The translations under genes and the position numbers were made by a program. From Flavobacterium sp. WV_118_3 (GTDB lineage: Bacteria > Bacteroidota > Bacteroidia > Flavobacteriales > Flavobacteriaceae): a DNA stretch of 64,000 nt. Every line of letters begins with the position of its first letter. The first letter of the stretch is position 1. Below the pieces are notes generated by a model. That model saw nothing but the letters and a program-made list of their open reading frames with translations. It had not been told where the DNA came from and made no database searches. The stretch is from contig NZ_CP156060.1 in assembly GCF_039778605.1 (NCBI RefSeq), positions 868,001-932,000 of the forward strand. Direction: 5' to 3'. This document shows positions 42,668-51,435 of this stretch, one piece after another.

Positions 42668-44221
42668 TTAATTCTCGAATACTACGTGATTGTAAGCACC
42701 CAGATCGGAACCTCCGTTCGGACGTACATTTCCAAGGATATCTTCTAAAAACGGATTGGTCATAGTTGTTCCAAAAGCTTTTGCATCAGAATTATTACCA
42801 ATGATCAATTGGTTTTTGTTCGGGTTTTTAAAATCCGGTTTAAACGAATTGGAATTTACGGCAATACGACAGTTGCTGTAATCGGTGGTATTGGCAATCG
42901 GATATAGGTTGTTGTTCGAAAACTGCTGTGCTACATCAAAGAATTTGATCAGACAGTTGTTGAATCGGAAGTTAAAAGCTTGCGAGTTATATCGCGTCAT
43001 CGAAAGCGGAATATTGCTCGATCCAAACAGTATACAGTTGTCAAATTGGGCCATTTCCAATGGAATCAATTGCTGATCGGAACCGTTATCGATCGCTACG
43101 GCCACCTGATTCGGACGCGACCAATAATTCACAAAAGTCGATTGTCTAAATAGGTATTTTCCACCAAAAGTACAAGCCAGCGCGGCTTGTCCCGCTCTAT
43201 TGATCACAATATTATCGCCTTTGATATGGGCATTTCGAGCCAGTAAACCAACATTAGCGCTATTATAAATCTGTACGTTGGTCAATTTTAGGGTTTCGTC
43301 GGTACCATCGTTTCCTTCCGTTAAAATACCAACCACAGCATTTTTAATGGTCAGGTTTTTTAAATCGTGTGCCGTACTACCGTTACGTAACCAGATGGTT
43401 CCCCATTGTCCCGGAACTTCCGAAAAATCCTGTTCCAAGCGGTCGCCTTCAAAAATCACTTCATTTTCCAGTGCTTCGGTTACCGATTTGGTTCCGGCTA
43501 CTTTTAATGACGCCCCCTGTTGTACGATCAAACCGGATTCGGCATGGAAATGAATCCGGGCACCGGCTTGTACGTTGAGCGTTTCACCGGTTGGTACTGC
43601 GGCATAACCATATATTACATAGGGTTTGTCTTTTTTCCAGAGGTATTCGTCACCGTTGGTTGGATGACTATGGTTTAGATTCCGACCACGGGTGGTTAGG
43701 GTATTACCGTTTTCATCAACGCCCACTTCAACCTGTTCGTATACACCGTTGGTACGTCCCGGATAGATAAAATAGGCATCTTTGACCAGGGTTACCAGGT
43801 CGACTTTCTGGTAGTTGGTACCATAGTCAAATTCGATTTTATCGGTGTATAAATATTGGGCATCCGGAGCGGAAAAATCGTTGTAATTAATGGTGGTTTC
43901 CACAAAAATATACATACTGTCTTTGGCCAGTAATTCTACGTTGTTAAAGACTTTACCCGGAATTCCGTCGACCATTAATCGGTATTTGGACGCATCGCCC
44001 TGTCCCAATCGGACACTTGGAATTTTAATGTCTTTATTACTGCGGTTGTACACTTTTAACGTATAGGTACTGGAACCGATATTCGTAAAAACGGTATCCA
44101 GATAGATCGTATCTTTCGAAAATTCCAGATTCCCGGTACTCGGTTCGAAAGAAAAATCATTTCGACAGGAACTCAGGGCAATAAGTAAAAGGGTGACAAG
44201 GACGTAGTAATAATGACGCAT
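42668..44221 (-). CDS. Lipoprotein with parallel beta-helix-like region, unknown function
   Basis: The protein has 517 residues with a lipoprotein signal ending LIALSSC. An Ig-like N-terminal part (about 30-135, DTVFTNIGSSTYTLKVYNRS) is followed by a long stretch of short beta repeats typical of right-handed beta-helices (NLTIKNAVVGILTEGNDG, VQIYNSANVGLLARNAHIKG). It ends near PNGGSDLGAYNHV, resembling choice-of-anchor proteins. It is probably an outer-membrane-attached surface protein; substrate or partner unknown. Single gene, leftward, downstream of the divergent menaquinone genes' start region. Confidence 0.7.
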   Translation of the reverse strand: MRHYYYVLVTLLLIALSSCRNDFSFEPSTGNLEFSKDTIYLDTVFTNIGSSTYTLKVYNRSNKDIKIPSVRLGQGDASKYRLMVDGIPGKVFNNVELLAKDSMYIFVETTINYNDFSAPDAQYLYTDKIEFDYGTNYQKVDLVTLVKDAYFIYPGRTNGVYEQVEVGVDENGNTLTTRGRNLNHSHPTNGDEYLWKKDKPYVIYGYAAVPTGETLNVQAGARIHFHAESGLIVQQGASLKVAGTKSVTEALENEVIFEGDRLEQDFSEVPGQWGTIWLRNGSTAHDLKNLTIKNAVVGILTEGNDGTDETLKLTNVQIYNSANVGLLARNAHIKGDNIVINRAGQAALACTFGGKYLFRQSTFVNYWSRPNQVAVAIDNGSDQQLIPLEMAQFDNCILFGSSNIPLSMTRYNSQAFNFRFNNCLIKFFDVAQQFSNNNLYPIANTTDYSNCRIAVNSNSFKPDFKNPNKNQLIIGNNSDAKAFGTTMTNPFLEDILGNVRPNGGSDLGAYNHVVFEN

Positions 44222-44359
44222 GTTTCTGATTTTTGGTAAAAATACTAATTTTTGGATGTTAAATTATACTTAAATTACAATTTATATATAACGTTCGACG
44301 GCTAAGTTTATTCTTACTTCAGTTTTGATTTTGTATTTTTACCATTCAAAATATAGTTT

Positions 44360-44788
44360 ATGTCATTTGATAAAGAAAAAGTACTACAGCTTTGCAATCA
44401 TTTGTCGAAAAATACATTGATGCAAACCTTAGAAATTGAATATATAGATGCCGGAGAAGATTTTTTAGTAGCCAAAATGCCTGTTAATCCCAGCGTACAC
44501 CAGCCTATGGGGTTGTTGCACGGCGGAGCTTCCGTAGCTTTGGCGGAAAGCGTGGGAAGTGCGGCTTCCATCATGTTTGTCGATCCGGAAAAACAAGAGG
44601 TACGCGGTATCGAAATTTCGGCCAATCACCTCAAAAGCAAAAGGGAAGGAATTGTCTACGGAACGGCCCGAATTATCCACAAAGGGCGTAGTCTGCATCT
44701 GTGGGAAATTAAAATCACGGATGAAGAAGGAAACCTGATTTCCCTTTGTAAACTCACCAATATGGTTTTACCAAAAAGAGCGTCATGA
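44360..44788 (+). CDS. PaaI-type hotdog thioesterase (menaquinone pathway candidate)
   Basis: The 142-residue hotdog-fold acyl-CoA thioesterase has the helix motif LLHGGASVALAESVGSAAS and the conserved HQPMG before it. Its stop overlaps the start of the isochorismate synthase gene by 4 bp, so the most likely substrate is 1,4-dihydroxy-2-naphthoyl-CoA (MenI role) in menaquinone synthesis. The substrate is inferred from context; the fold from sequence. Confidence 0.85.
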   Translation: MSFDKEKVLQLCNHLSKNTLMQTLEIEYIDAGEDFLVAKMPVNPSVHQPMGLLHGGASVALAESVGSAASIMFVDPEKQEVRGIEISANHLKSKREGIVYGTARIIHKGRSLHLWEIKITDEEGNLISLCKLTNMVLPKRAS

Positions 44789-45849
44789 CCGATTTATTCC
44801 TGAAAGTAAAAGTACACCAGGGGCAAAACCTGCCGTTTGTCATTTATTCAAAACCGGGTTCCGACGAAATCATTGGCCTTTTTCAGGTGAATGATCATGT
44901 GTACTTGGCCGAAAGTTTTTCCGAAATGGGCTTTATTATGGCTCCGTTTGATGGTGAAAATTATGTGTTGATCCCGGAAGAACATTCCGAGATTATAACG
45001 GAGAAATACGAACTACCGGCTATTCCGGAAGAAGGAGCCATTTCACAAGACTATGATGAAACGGCAAAAAAAGATTTTGAGCAGTTGGTAGAAAAAGGTG
45101 TCGCGGCGATACATGCCGGGCATTTTAAAAAGGTGGTGCTTTCGCGAAAGGAAAAAATTGGCGGAACCACAAAAGACGTGGAGCATTTGTTTCCGCGGTT
45201 ACTGGCAAACTATCCGACAGCGTTTAAATATTGTTTTTACCATCCGAAAGTCGGAATGTGGATGGGCGCCACGCCCGAGCAACTGCTAAAAGTAAAAGAT
45301 TATCAGTTGCAAACCGTAGCATTGGCCGGAACACAGCTGTATGAAGGCACCGAAAAAGTACATTGGGAACCGAAGGAAATCGAAGAACAGCAGTATGTAA
45401 CGGAGTTTATTCTGGACAATCTTAAAGATTGGGCATCGGAAGAAAAAATATCCAGTCCGTATACGGCCAGAGCAGGTAATTTGTTGCATATTAAAACAGA
45501 TATTTCGGCGCGTTTAAATGACAAAGAAAGTCTGAAACAGGTGCTTGAAATTTTGCATCCTACACCGGCTGTTTGCGGATTACCAAAAGAAGCCGCCCGC
45601 AATTTTATTCTGGAAAACGAAGAGTACGACCGGGAATTTTATTCTGGATTTTTGGGTGAACTCAATAAGAATTTTTCGACGGGTAGGAGTGAGCATTCCG
45701 ATTTATATGTTAACCTGCGTTGTATGAAAATAAAAAAAGAAAACATTCATCTGTATATCGGTTGTGGTATTACCAAAGACAGTGTGCCGGAAAAAGAGTT
45801 TTTCGAGACACTTAACAAATCGATGACCATGAAAAAAATAGTAGTATAA
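44785..45849 (+). CDS. menF: Isochorismate synthase (MenF-type)
   Basis: A 354-residue chorismate-binding enzyme converting chorismate to isochorismate for menaquinone. Conserved segments: HFKKVVLSRKE, GMWMGATPEQLLKV, TVALAGTQ, and a C-terminal HPTPAVCGLPKEAA plus YDREFYSGFLGE with the catalytic Glu. It is somewhat short at the N-terminus compared with E. coli MenF, as usual in Bacteroidota. It overlaps the thioesterase gene by 4 bp. No siderophore (Ent/Dhb) genes are nearby, which favours the menaquinone role. Confidence 0.92.
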   Translation: MTDLFLKVKVHQGQNLPFVIYSKPGSDEIIGLFQVNDHVYLAESFSEMGFIMAPFDGENYVLIPEEHSEIITEKYELPAIPEEGAISQDYDETAKKDFEQLVEKGVAAIHAGHFKKVVLSRKEKIGGTTKDVEHLFPRLLANYPTAFKYCFYHPKVGMWMGATPEQLLKVKDYQLQTVALAGTQLYEGTEKVHWEPKEIEEQQYVTEFILDNLKDWASEEKISSPYTARAGNLLHIKTDISARLNDKESLKQVLEILHPTPAVCGLPKEAARNFILENEEYDREFYSGFLGELNKNFSTGRSEHSDLYVNLRCMKIKKENIHLYIGCGITKDSVPEKEFFETLNKSMTMKKIVV

Positions 45850-45867
45850 TTAGTTATAAAAAATAAA

Positions 45868-46584
45868 ATGAAATTAGATATACTGGCCTTTGGGGCGCAT
45901 CCTGATGATGTAGAACTGGGATGCGGTGCTACCCTGGCAAAAGAAATTAGTTTAGGTAAAAAAGCGGGAATTATCGATTTAACGCGTGGCGAACTGGGAA
46001 CCCGCGGATCTGCCGAAATCCGGGATGAAGAAGCGCGTAAAGCGGGCGAAATCCTGGGAATTTCGATACGGGAAAACCTGCGGTTCCGCGATGGTTTTTT
46101 TGTCAATGATGAAACGCATCAATTGGAGGTGATCAAAATGATCCGGAAATACCGTCCGGAGATTGTGTTGTGTAATGCCATTGACGACCGACATATTGAT
46201 CATGGAAAAGGAAGCAAATTGGTTTCCGATGCTTGTTTCCTTTCGGGTTTACGCCGTATCGAAACGGAAGTGGATGGAGTGGCTCAGGAAGCCTGGCGAC
46301 CAAAAGTGGTGTACCATTATATTCAGTGGAAAAGTATCAATCCGGATTTTGTTGTGGACGTGACGGGGTTTATCGATAAAAAAGTGGCCGCGATTTTAGC
46401 TTATGGTTCGCAGTTTTACGAGCCCAATTCGAACGAACCAACGACGCCAATTGCAACAAAAAACTTTTTGGATAGCCTGCATTATCGCTCGCAGGACCTG
46501 GGACGACTGATCGGAACGGATTATGCCGAAGGTTTTACTGTGGAGAGATATTTGGCTGTCAATAGTTTAGGAAATTTAATATAA
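45868..46584 (+). CDS. bshB1: Bacillithiol biosynthesis deacetylase BshB1
   Basis: A 238-residue zinc deacetylase that removes acetyl from GlcNAc-malate to give GlcN-malate, the second step of bacillithiol synthesis. Metal motif AFGAHPDDVELGCGA (His-Pro-Asp-Asp), DLTRGELGTRGSAEIR and the later DDRHIDHGKGS are diagnostic of BshB1. Cytoplasmic. It is 18 bp after menF, so probably in the same transcript. Bacillithiol is the low-molecular-weight thiol of Flavobacteriaceae and may supply the persulfides handled by the operon at 19.5-22.4 kb (inference). Confidence 0.95.
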   Translation: MKLDILAFGAHPDDVELGCGATLAKEISLGKKAGIIDLTRGELGTRGSAEIRDEEARKAGEILGISIRENLRFRDGFFVNDETHQLEVIKMIRKYRPEIVLCNAIDDRHIDHGKGSKLVSDACFLSGLRRIETEVDGVAQEAWRPKVVYHYIQWKSINPDFVVDVTGFIDKKVAAILAYGSQFYEPNSNEPTTPIATKNFLDSLHYRSQDLGRLIGTDYAEGFTVERYLAVNSLGNLI

Positions 46585-46601
46585 TTTTTTTTTTAAAATG
46601 C

Positions 46602-46631
46602 TTGCGGGATACGGAAATTGCCGTATATTTG
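46602..46631 (+). promoter_or_regulatory. Consensus promoter of tRNA-His
   Basis: TTG (46602-46604), 19 bp, TATATTTG (46624-46631), then C. Same architecture and spacing as the tRNA-Tyr promoter. Confidence 0.8.
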
Positions 46632-46646
46632 CACCCGTAATCAAAT

Positions 46647-46721
<75 letters not shown>

Positions 46722-46732
46722 CTTAGTACTTT

Positions 46733-46764
46733 AAGCGGCTTTAGAAATAAAGCCGCTTTTTTTA
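46733..46764 (+). terminator. Terminator after tRNA-His
   Basis: An 11-bp stem AAGCGGCTTTA/TAAAGCCGCTT with GAAA loop and T7 tail. Confidence 0.85.
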
Positions 46765-46960
46765 TGTCATATATGATTGAGTCGGTTTATAATGACTATT
46801 TCTTCTTCTAAAGAATCGCTTAACTCAACATTTAAGTAAAAGATTCTTTTTTTTTCTCTTAATAAATGAACAGTTATAAAATGTAATAATGCGTATTATT
46901 ACGGAATTATATCTCAATAATATTTAATTTATTTGAGCTTAAAATGCTTATTATAATATT

Positions 46961-47485
46961 ATGATCATAAAAAAGATAATTCTTCAGATATTTAAAAAAA
47001 TTAAGAAAACTCTAAAAAGAAAAAATTTAAAAAAGAATGAAATTTATTTCACGATTGCTTGCTCAACTATTTTAGGTTTAACGGCAATTTACATTTCATT
47101 TAAAGCTAATGAAATTGCTGAAAAACAATATCAAATGGATTATTTTGAAAATAGACCAGAATTTGTAATTCGAATTGATACTGTTAGAAGTTATAAGCAG
47201 ACTGAAATATCTATACAACATACTTCTGGCAAAGCAAAAAATATTAGATGTGATATGCCAATTAGTGTACTAGATATTGAAACAACTGAAAAGGACGGTA
47301 TAATCAAAGGTAGTACTTTTTTAATTTATAATAATTTTGTTGGAGTCAAAGTAGATTATCCTAATGGAAATTATAGAAGAAAAGTAAGAGGTTTGATTGA
47401 TAATAATTATAATAGTTGGATGTTGAGAGATGAGGTGGAAAAGTTAACACAAGAAAATACCGACATCGTTCGTTTGTGGATATAA
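46961..47485 (+). CDS. Membrane-anchored hypothetical protein, probably frameshifted N-terminal part
   Basis: The product is 174 residues with a lysine-rich start, one transmembrane segment (about 29-47, EIYFTIACSTILGLTAIYIS) and a beta-rich extracytoplasmic region. I do not recognise the family. The frame ends at 47485, while the overlapping +1 frame continues smoothly as another beta-rich stretch (next entry), so the two ORFs look like one gene of about 265 residues split by a frameshift. The region is AT-richer than its surroundings and follows tRNA-His, a common insertion site. No flanking direct repeat of the tRNA end was found. Confidence 0.55.
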   Translation: MIIKKIILQIFKKIKKTLKRKNLKKNEIYFTIACSTILGLTAIYISFKANEIAEKQYQMDYFENRPEFVIRIDTVRSYKQTEISIQHTSGKAKNIRCDMPISVLDIETTEKDGIIKGSTFLIYNNFVGVKVDYPNGNYRRKVRGLIDNNYNSWMLRDEVEKLTQENTDIVRLWI

Positions 47486-47763
47486 ATATTTTTGTTTCTG
47501 TAAGTTATTTGAATTTCGAAAATGTAAGGATAAAAGAATATTATTTGATTCCACCATTTACTAATCATGGAGTTTTAGTTAGTGATACTATAGCTATGAA
47601 AGCTTATTTGAAGGATTTTTTTCCTGACTATTCAAGCGATGATCAAATTGGATTGAAAGACATCAAGAAAATAGACGTAAAAAAAATTTTTGAGAAACAT
47701 GAAAAATATAAGGTAAGAAGAGAAACTTCATATTCTGTTTTAAGTGGCTTGTTTTGTAAATGA
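47476..47763 (+). CDS. Probable C-terminal continuation of the preceding ORF
   Basis: A 95-codon frame starting at an in-frame GTG that overlaps the previous ORF by 10 bp. The segment VDINIFVSVSYLNFENVRIK reads as a continuing beta sheet, not a new N-terminus, and no promoter or good start lies nearby. It is either the frameshifted end of one gene or a translationally coupled second cistron. Function unknown. Confidence 0.45.
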   Translation: MDINIFVSVSYLNFENVRIKEYYLIPPFTNHGVLVSDTIAMKAYLKDFFPDYSSDDQIGLKDIKKIDVKKIFEKHEKYKVRRETSYSVLSGLFCK

Positions 47764-47900
47764 AATTTTAAAGAAATACTCTTTTCTATTTTTTATCACT
47801 TTTACATTTCTGCATCCGATTTAATATTTACGTCAATACTATTTCGATTTTTATTCATCTGATAAAATAAAGTTTGTTATGTTTGTTAAAATAATAACAA

Positions 47901-48935
47901 ATGAGCGAATTAATTTCTTTTTTTCGAGAGATGCTCGAAACTTCGAGAGAAAGAATAAAAACACCTATAACAGGCGCTTTTATTTTTTCATTTATTGCAT
48001 ACAATTGGAAGCCAATTGTTATTTTCATCTATTCGAAACAGTCAATTGAAAATACTGTCGAGCTTATAAGTAGCGAATATTGTAGTTATTGGACAATACT
48101 TGCCCCTCTAATTATATCTATAATATACACCACAATACTTCCATACGGAATTATGCACATCGAGAAGTTTCATACAGCTGCAAAAAAGAAAAGAAAAGAT
48201 ATATTTAATGATGTAAAGGAGCATGAACTAAAGAAAAAAGCAATCATACTTAAATTAGAAAAAGACAATGAAGACGTTAGGTCTGGAAATGTCGAAAAAT
48301 CGTTTTTAAATGATAAAATATTATCCTTAGAGAAGCAAGTGGAAATATCCTCAAAGCACAATAGTATTTTAAACGACAAAATCATTAAACTCGAATCCGA
48401 TAATGTAGATCTAAATTCTAGAAATGAATTTAAATCAGCTGAATACGAAAAATTATCAAAAGAAAACAACAGGTTGTCCACACAAAACAAACGGCTATCT
48501 ATAGAAAACAACGACCTATCCATGACAAGCGCGCAGTTATCTATAGATAATGAAGCATTATCTATAGAGAATGAACGATTGTCCGTAGAAAATGAACAAA
48601 TGATTATTGATATAGAAAACTCAATAGATGAAGACACATACCTGTATAGAACAGAAATACATGACGATATAAGCGGAGAAAGATTTATAGATCTCTTTTC
48701 AACAGATGACGATATTTATTTCAATCAGTTAAATAAAGATATAAAACCCAGTGATAAGAAGCAATTAAAAAGTATTGCTCGCTCAACCCAACCTAAGCAT
48801 AATTCCATTCGATTTACAACTGATTTGAGGTCAAAATTAGAAGAATATGACTTAATTAATTATCTTGACTCGTCTAAGGATGAATTCAAATTTAATCTAA
48901 GAGGCTTATATTTTTTAAAAGAAATATTAAACTAA
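47901..48935 (+). CDS. Membrane protein with long heptad-repeat coiled coil
   Basis: The protein has 344 residues. Two transmembrane segments (about 25-43 and 65-85) are followed by a long charged helix and a strict seven-residue repeat (about 190-240) of the form LSxENxx (RLSIENNDLS, EALSIENERLSVENEQ), a classical coiled coil. The C-terminal 100 residues are acidic, then globular. It begins MSELISFFREMLETSRERIK. I do not recognise a named family. It lies on the AT-rich patch after tRNA-His, convergent with the SPFH operon and separated from it by a bidirectional terminator. A structural or scaffold role at the membrane is inference. Confidence 0.65.
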   Translation: MSELISFFREMLETSRERIKTPITGAFIFSFIAYNWKPIVIFIYSKQSIENTVELISSEYCSYWTILAPLIISIIYTTILPYGIMHIEKFHTAAKKKRKDIFNDVKEHELKKKAIILKLEKDNEDVRSGNVEKSFLNDKILSLEKQVEISSKHNSILNDKIIKLESDNVDLNSRNEFKSAEYEKLSKENNRLSTQNKRLSIENNDLSMTSAQLSIDNEALSIENERLSVENEQMIIDIENSIDEDTYLYRTEIHDDISGERFIDLFSTDDDIYFNQLNKDIKPSDKKQLKSIARSTQPKHNSIRFTTDLRSKLEEYDLINYLDSSKDEFKFNLRGLYFLKEILN

Positions 48936-48940
48936 AAAAT

Positions 48941-48967
48941 AAAACCTCGGAATTTCCGAGGTTTTTT
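48941..48967. terminator. Bidirectional terminator
   Basis: Stem AAACCTCGGA/TCCGAGGTTT with ATT loop and A/T runs on both sides, serving the coiled-coil gene and the leftward SPFH operon. Confidence 0.8.
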
Positions 48968-49206
48968 TATTGATTATTTTCAGCTAACTTACTAATCAAA
49001 TATCCTAAAAGCAGTATACCCGCTATAGTAATAGCTGTATTTAGTAAGTCGTTAGAATTTTTATCGGCAATGTATTTTTCATATTGATTTTTTGTAATAG
49101 AACCATTATTATAAAGCATAGACATATACTCATCTCTCTCTTTTTGAGTAGCTGTATTAGATTTTACCTTATCATTTAAATACTGAAGCTTTTCAAAATC
49201 AATCAT
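48967..49206 (-). CDS. Small protein with C-terminal membrane anchor
   Basis: The 79-residue protein has a charged helical N-terminus (MIDFEKLQYLNDKVKSNTAT) including a short SHOCT-like pattern (LYNNGSITKNQYEKYIADK), then one transmembrane segment near the C-terminus (AITIAGILLLGYLISKLA). Its start overlaps the previous gene by 8 bp. Last gene of the seven-gene leftward operon. Function unknown. Confidence 0.6.
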   Translation of the reverse strand: MIDFEKLQYLNDKVKSNTATQKERDEYMSMLYNNGSITKNQYEKYIADKNSNDLLNTAITIAGILLLGYLISKLAENNQ

Positions 49207-49531
49207 TTTCTCTTTTGCTTTGGGAATTAATATTTTTGGATAATGAGGGGATTAAATCATAAATAAGTTTATCTAGCTGATTAATAATCTGTTGCTGATT
49301 TTCGTCTTTCGCTTTGAGTTTTTCAAGTTCAACATCTTGCCCGCTCAGTTTGTCTTTTAACGAACCAATCCTTTCATTTTGCTTTTCTATTTTATCAGCA
49401 AACTCTTTTTCGGTCTTCCTTAATTCATCTTTATACGTCCCTTTCATATTATAAAAAGCCGCAATACCACCTATAATAAATACCAAGGAAGGCACGCCTG
49501 CAAAAAGGAGTCTAATAGTATTTTCATTCAT
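49199..49531 (-). CDS. Small membrane protein with coiled coil
   Basis: The 110-residue protein has one N-terminal transmembrane segment (about 6-26, LLFAGVPSLVFIIGGIAAF) followed by about 65 residues of Lys/Glu/Gln-rich heptads (KIEKQNERIGSLKDKL, ELEKLKAKDENQQQI), a coiled coil. I do not recognise the family. It overlaps the next gene by 8 bp, indicating coupling. Sixth gene of the SPFH operon. Confidence 0.6.
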   Translation of the reverse strand: MNENTIRLLFAGVPSLVFIIGGIAAFYNMKGTYKDELRKTEKEFADKIEKQNERIGSLKDKLSGQDVELEKLKAKDENQQQIINQLDKLIYDLIPSLSKNINSQSKREND

Positions 49532-49552
49532 AAAAGACTGGTGTTTTTACAT

Positions 49553-49762
49553 TTAAACCAATATTTCAAAGATACAAAAATATTTACAAACTATTTTTTT
49601 TTTCACTTTAACAACGCCGCCGCCTTTAACATAACGATGGCCTTTTTTGAGGGTTCCATCCGCCCGGGTTCCGGCAGCTTTCGAAACTCTCACGGTTTTC
49701 GTTGTCGATGCTGGTCCGTTTAATCTGATATTAAAATTTATTGTTTCGCTTGTCCTATCCAA
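49553..49762 (-). CDS. Small basic protein, TTG start
   Basis: The 69-residue frame overlaps the end of the upstream gene by 25 bp and has no ATG, only TTG at 49762. The C-terminal half is rich in Lys/Gly (KAAGTRADGTLKKGHRYVKG, VVKVKKK), a pattern that looks selected. No signal peptide. Start uncertain; it could also be a decayed gene. Confidence 0.4.
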   Translation of the reverse strand: MDRTSETINFNIRLNGPASTTKTVRVSKAAGTRADGTLKKGHRYVKGGGVVKVKKKIVCKYFCIFEILV

Positions 49763-50082
49763 TAATAGATTAGTACATAAATCAAAAGCAAAATCCCATT
49801 TATAATGATATAAAGTTCGTCTTTAAAAATCGCGAATGAAAAAATAAGATTGCTGGCAAGTGCCGTTAAAAAGAAAATCCAGGAAAGGGTTCTTGCCATA
49901 GTTGCTGTCCTCGGAAGTGTAAAACGTATTCCGATGGTTAGAATTAATGTAGTCGCCAGGAAAATGAAACTGCCAACGGTTACTAAATTTTTATTTGCGT
50001 TTGTATTAAAGGCATAGAAGCCGTAAGCGATTAAAGCGCTTACAGCTACTGCAATTATTGTTTTTATAAAATCTAATTTCAT
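49738..50082 (-). CDS. Four-segment inner membrane protein, unknown function
   Basis: The 114-residue protein is almost entirely hydrophobic, with four predicted transmembrane segments (about 7-25, 35-53, 64-82, 88-108). No recognised motif. It starts 11 bp after the SPFH gene, so it is cotranscribed and likely a membrane partner of the SPFH protein (inference). Confidence 0.65.
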   Translation of the reverse strand: MKLDFIKTIIAVAVSALIAYGFYAFNTNANKNLVTVGSFIFLATTLILTIGIRFTLPRTATMARTLSWIFFLTALASNLIFSFAIFKDELYIIINGILLLIYVLIYYWIGQAKQ

Positions 50083-50093
50083 TTGTTTGTTTT

Positions 50094-51380
50094 TTAAATT
50101 GTTGTGGGCGGTGGTGGTGGAACGGAACTGAATAACATAGCAATTTCAGGGACATTACTGGACAATTCCCAGTCAGTCATGCCTTCTTTCCAAATATGAT
50201 GGTTTTGGGTAAATTGCCCGCTTTGAACAAATTGTTTTAGTTGTTCCAGATTGAAAGAACCGGATTGCTGACCGTTTAATGCTACATGATACATTACGAC
50301 AGGAGGTAGCGGAGGCATACTACTCATGTTACTCATCATTTGTCCCATTTGGTTGCCTATATGACCACCCATGGCGCTACCAATTCCCATTCCTACCATT
50401 AAACCTGGGGCATTCAAACCACCATCACCGCCGTCTAAATCGACATTTGCCATGGTTCCAAGATTTTGAGCCGCTGTTTTTAAAACATCGGTCTGCTGAT
50501 TGAGTTGATGAACCGCAAAGTTTTTGCCTTCAACCCCTAATTCCATATCTTTTCGTTGGATTCTTGTAATTTCCGAAAGATTCTCAATTTCTATATCGGT
50601 TTTGGCTTCGGCTAATTTGGTTTGCTGATCGGCTGTTATTTTTTTCAGTTGTAAATAATGAGCGTGTGTTTTGTCTAATTCAATTGTTCCTATATCCAAG
50701 CGTTTCAGATTTACACCAAAATGTTCTTCTAATTCGGATTTTAATTTAGATTGAATATGATCACTTATTTCATCAATTTTTCGTTCAATTTGCATTACCG
50801 GTAAGTTATTATCCTGTGATGCATTTATGATGACCGACTTTGCTTTTCGTTGGAAAAAATCTTTGATCTGATTTTTAAAATCTTCTAAATCAAAATTGAT
50901 TAAACGGTTTAGTTTGATGAAACTTTTATAATCGGTCACATTAAAAGTCAACGTTCCACGGACAGCACAAGGAACCCCTAAATCTGTAAATCTGGGGTCG
51001 TAAAGATCAAAATAAGGAATCCCAAATTTGACTTGAACATTCCCGGAAAGATTGATATAATAGATTTCTGCCTGAAACGGGGAGCTCCCGTTAAAAGCAC
51101 CCCCTACAATGTTGGTAAGAATTGGGAAGTTGGCAGATTGTATTGTTTGGTCGTGTGGACCGTGTATAAAATCCTGAATGGTTCCGTCGTTTTGCTTGTA
51201 AAAAAATACAGCAAGTTCTCCGTTTTTTACCCGCAAATTACTACCGTAACGTATTGCGTTTTCTTTATTTGTGGAATTAACCGCGCCAGACGGTCGCCAT
51301 TTCCATACTAAATATTCCTGTTCATCGCAACGGATTACGTCCATTAATCCGCCTTCTTTTTTATTGCCAAATAATGCCAT
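50094..51380 (-). CDS. SPFH-domain protein with C-terminal GYF_2 domain
   Basis: The protein has 428 residues. An N-terminal SPFH/virion-core-like region (about 15-240, with IRCDEQEYLVWKWRPSGAVN and AEIYYINLSGNVQVKFG) is followed by a helical segment (about 230-300), a Gly/Met-rich linker (about 305-355) and a GYF_2 domain (about 360-415, MYHVALNGQQSGSFNLEQLK and WKEGMTDWE). It resembles Bacillus YdjI-type SPFH proteins, which gather at membranes with YdjG/YdjH and PspA. It has no membrane segment of its own. Third gene of a seven-gene operon that includes a zinc-ribbon membrane protein. Confidence 0.85.
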   Translation of the reverse strand: MALFGNKKEGGLMDVIRCDEQEYLVWKWRPSGAVNSTNKENAIRYGSNLRVKNGELAVFFYKQNDGTIQDFIHGPHDQTIQSANFPILTNIVGGAFNGSSPFQAEIYYINLSGNVQVKFGIPYFDLYDPRFTDLGVPCAVRGTLTFNVTDYKSFIKLNRLINFDLEDFKNQIKDFFQRKAKSVIINASQDNNLPVMQIERKIDEISDHIQSKLKSELEEHFGVNLKRLDIGTIELDKTHAHYLQLKKITADQQTKLAEAKTDIEIENLSEITRIQRKDMELGVEGKNFAVHQLNQQTDVLKTAAQNLGTMANVDLDGGDGGLNAPGLMVGMGIGSAMGGHIGNQMGQMMSNMSSMPPLPPVVMYHVALNGQQSGSFNLEQLKQFVQSGQFTQNHHIWKEGMTDWELSSNVPEIAMLFSSVPPPPPTTI

Positions 51381-51435
51381 TGGTTTGTTTTTTATAATGA
51401 AATTTATTTTAAATAGTTAGGTGTTAGTACTACTT

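Noticed and set aside
48170-48637. 155-codon leftward frame with Ser/Phe repeats
   Set aside because: It is the mirror of the heptad repeats in the coiled-coil gene on the other strand, so the repeat pattern is not independent.
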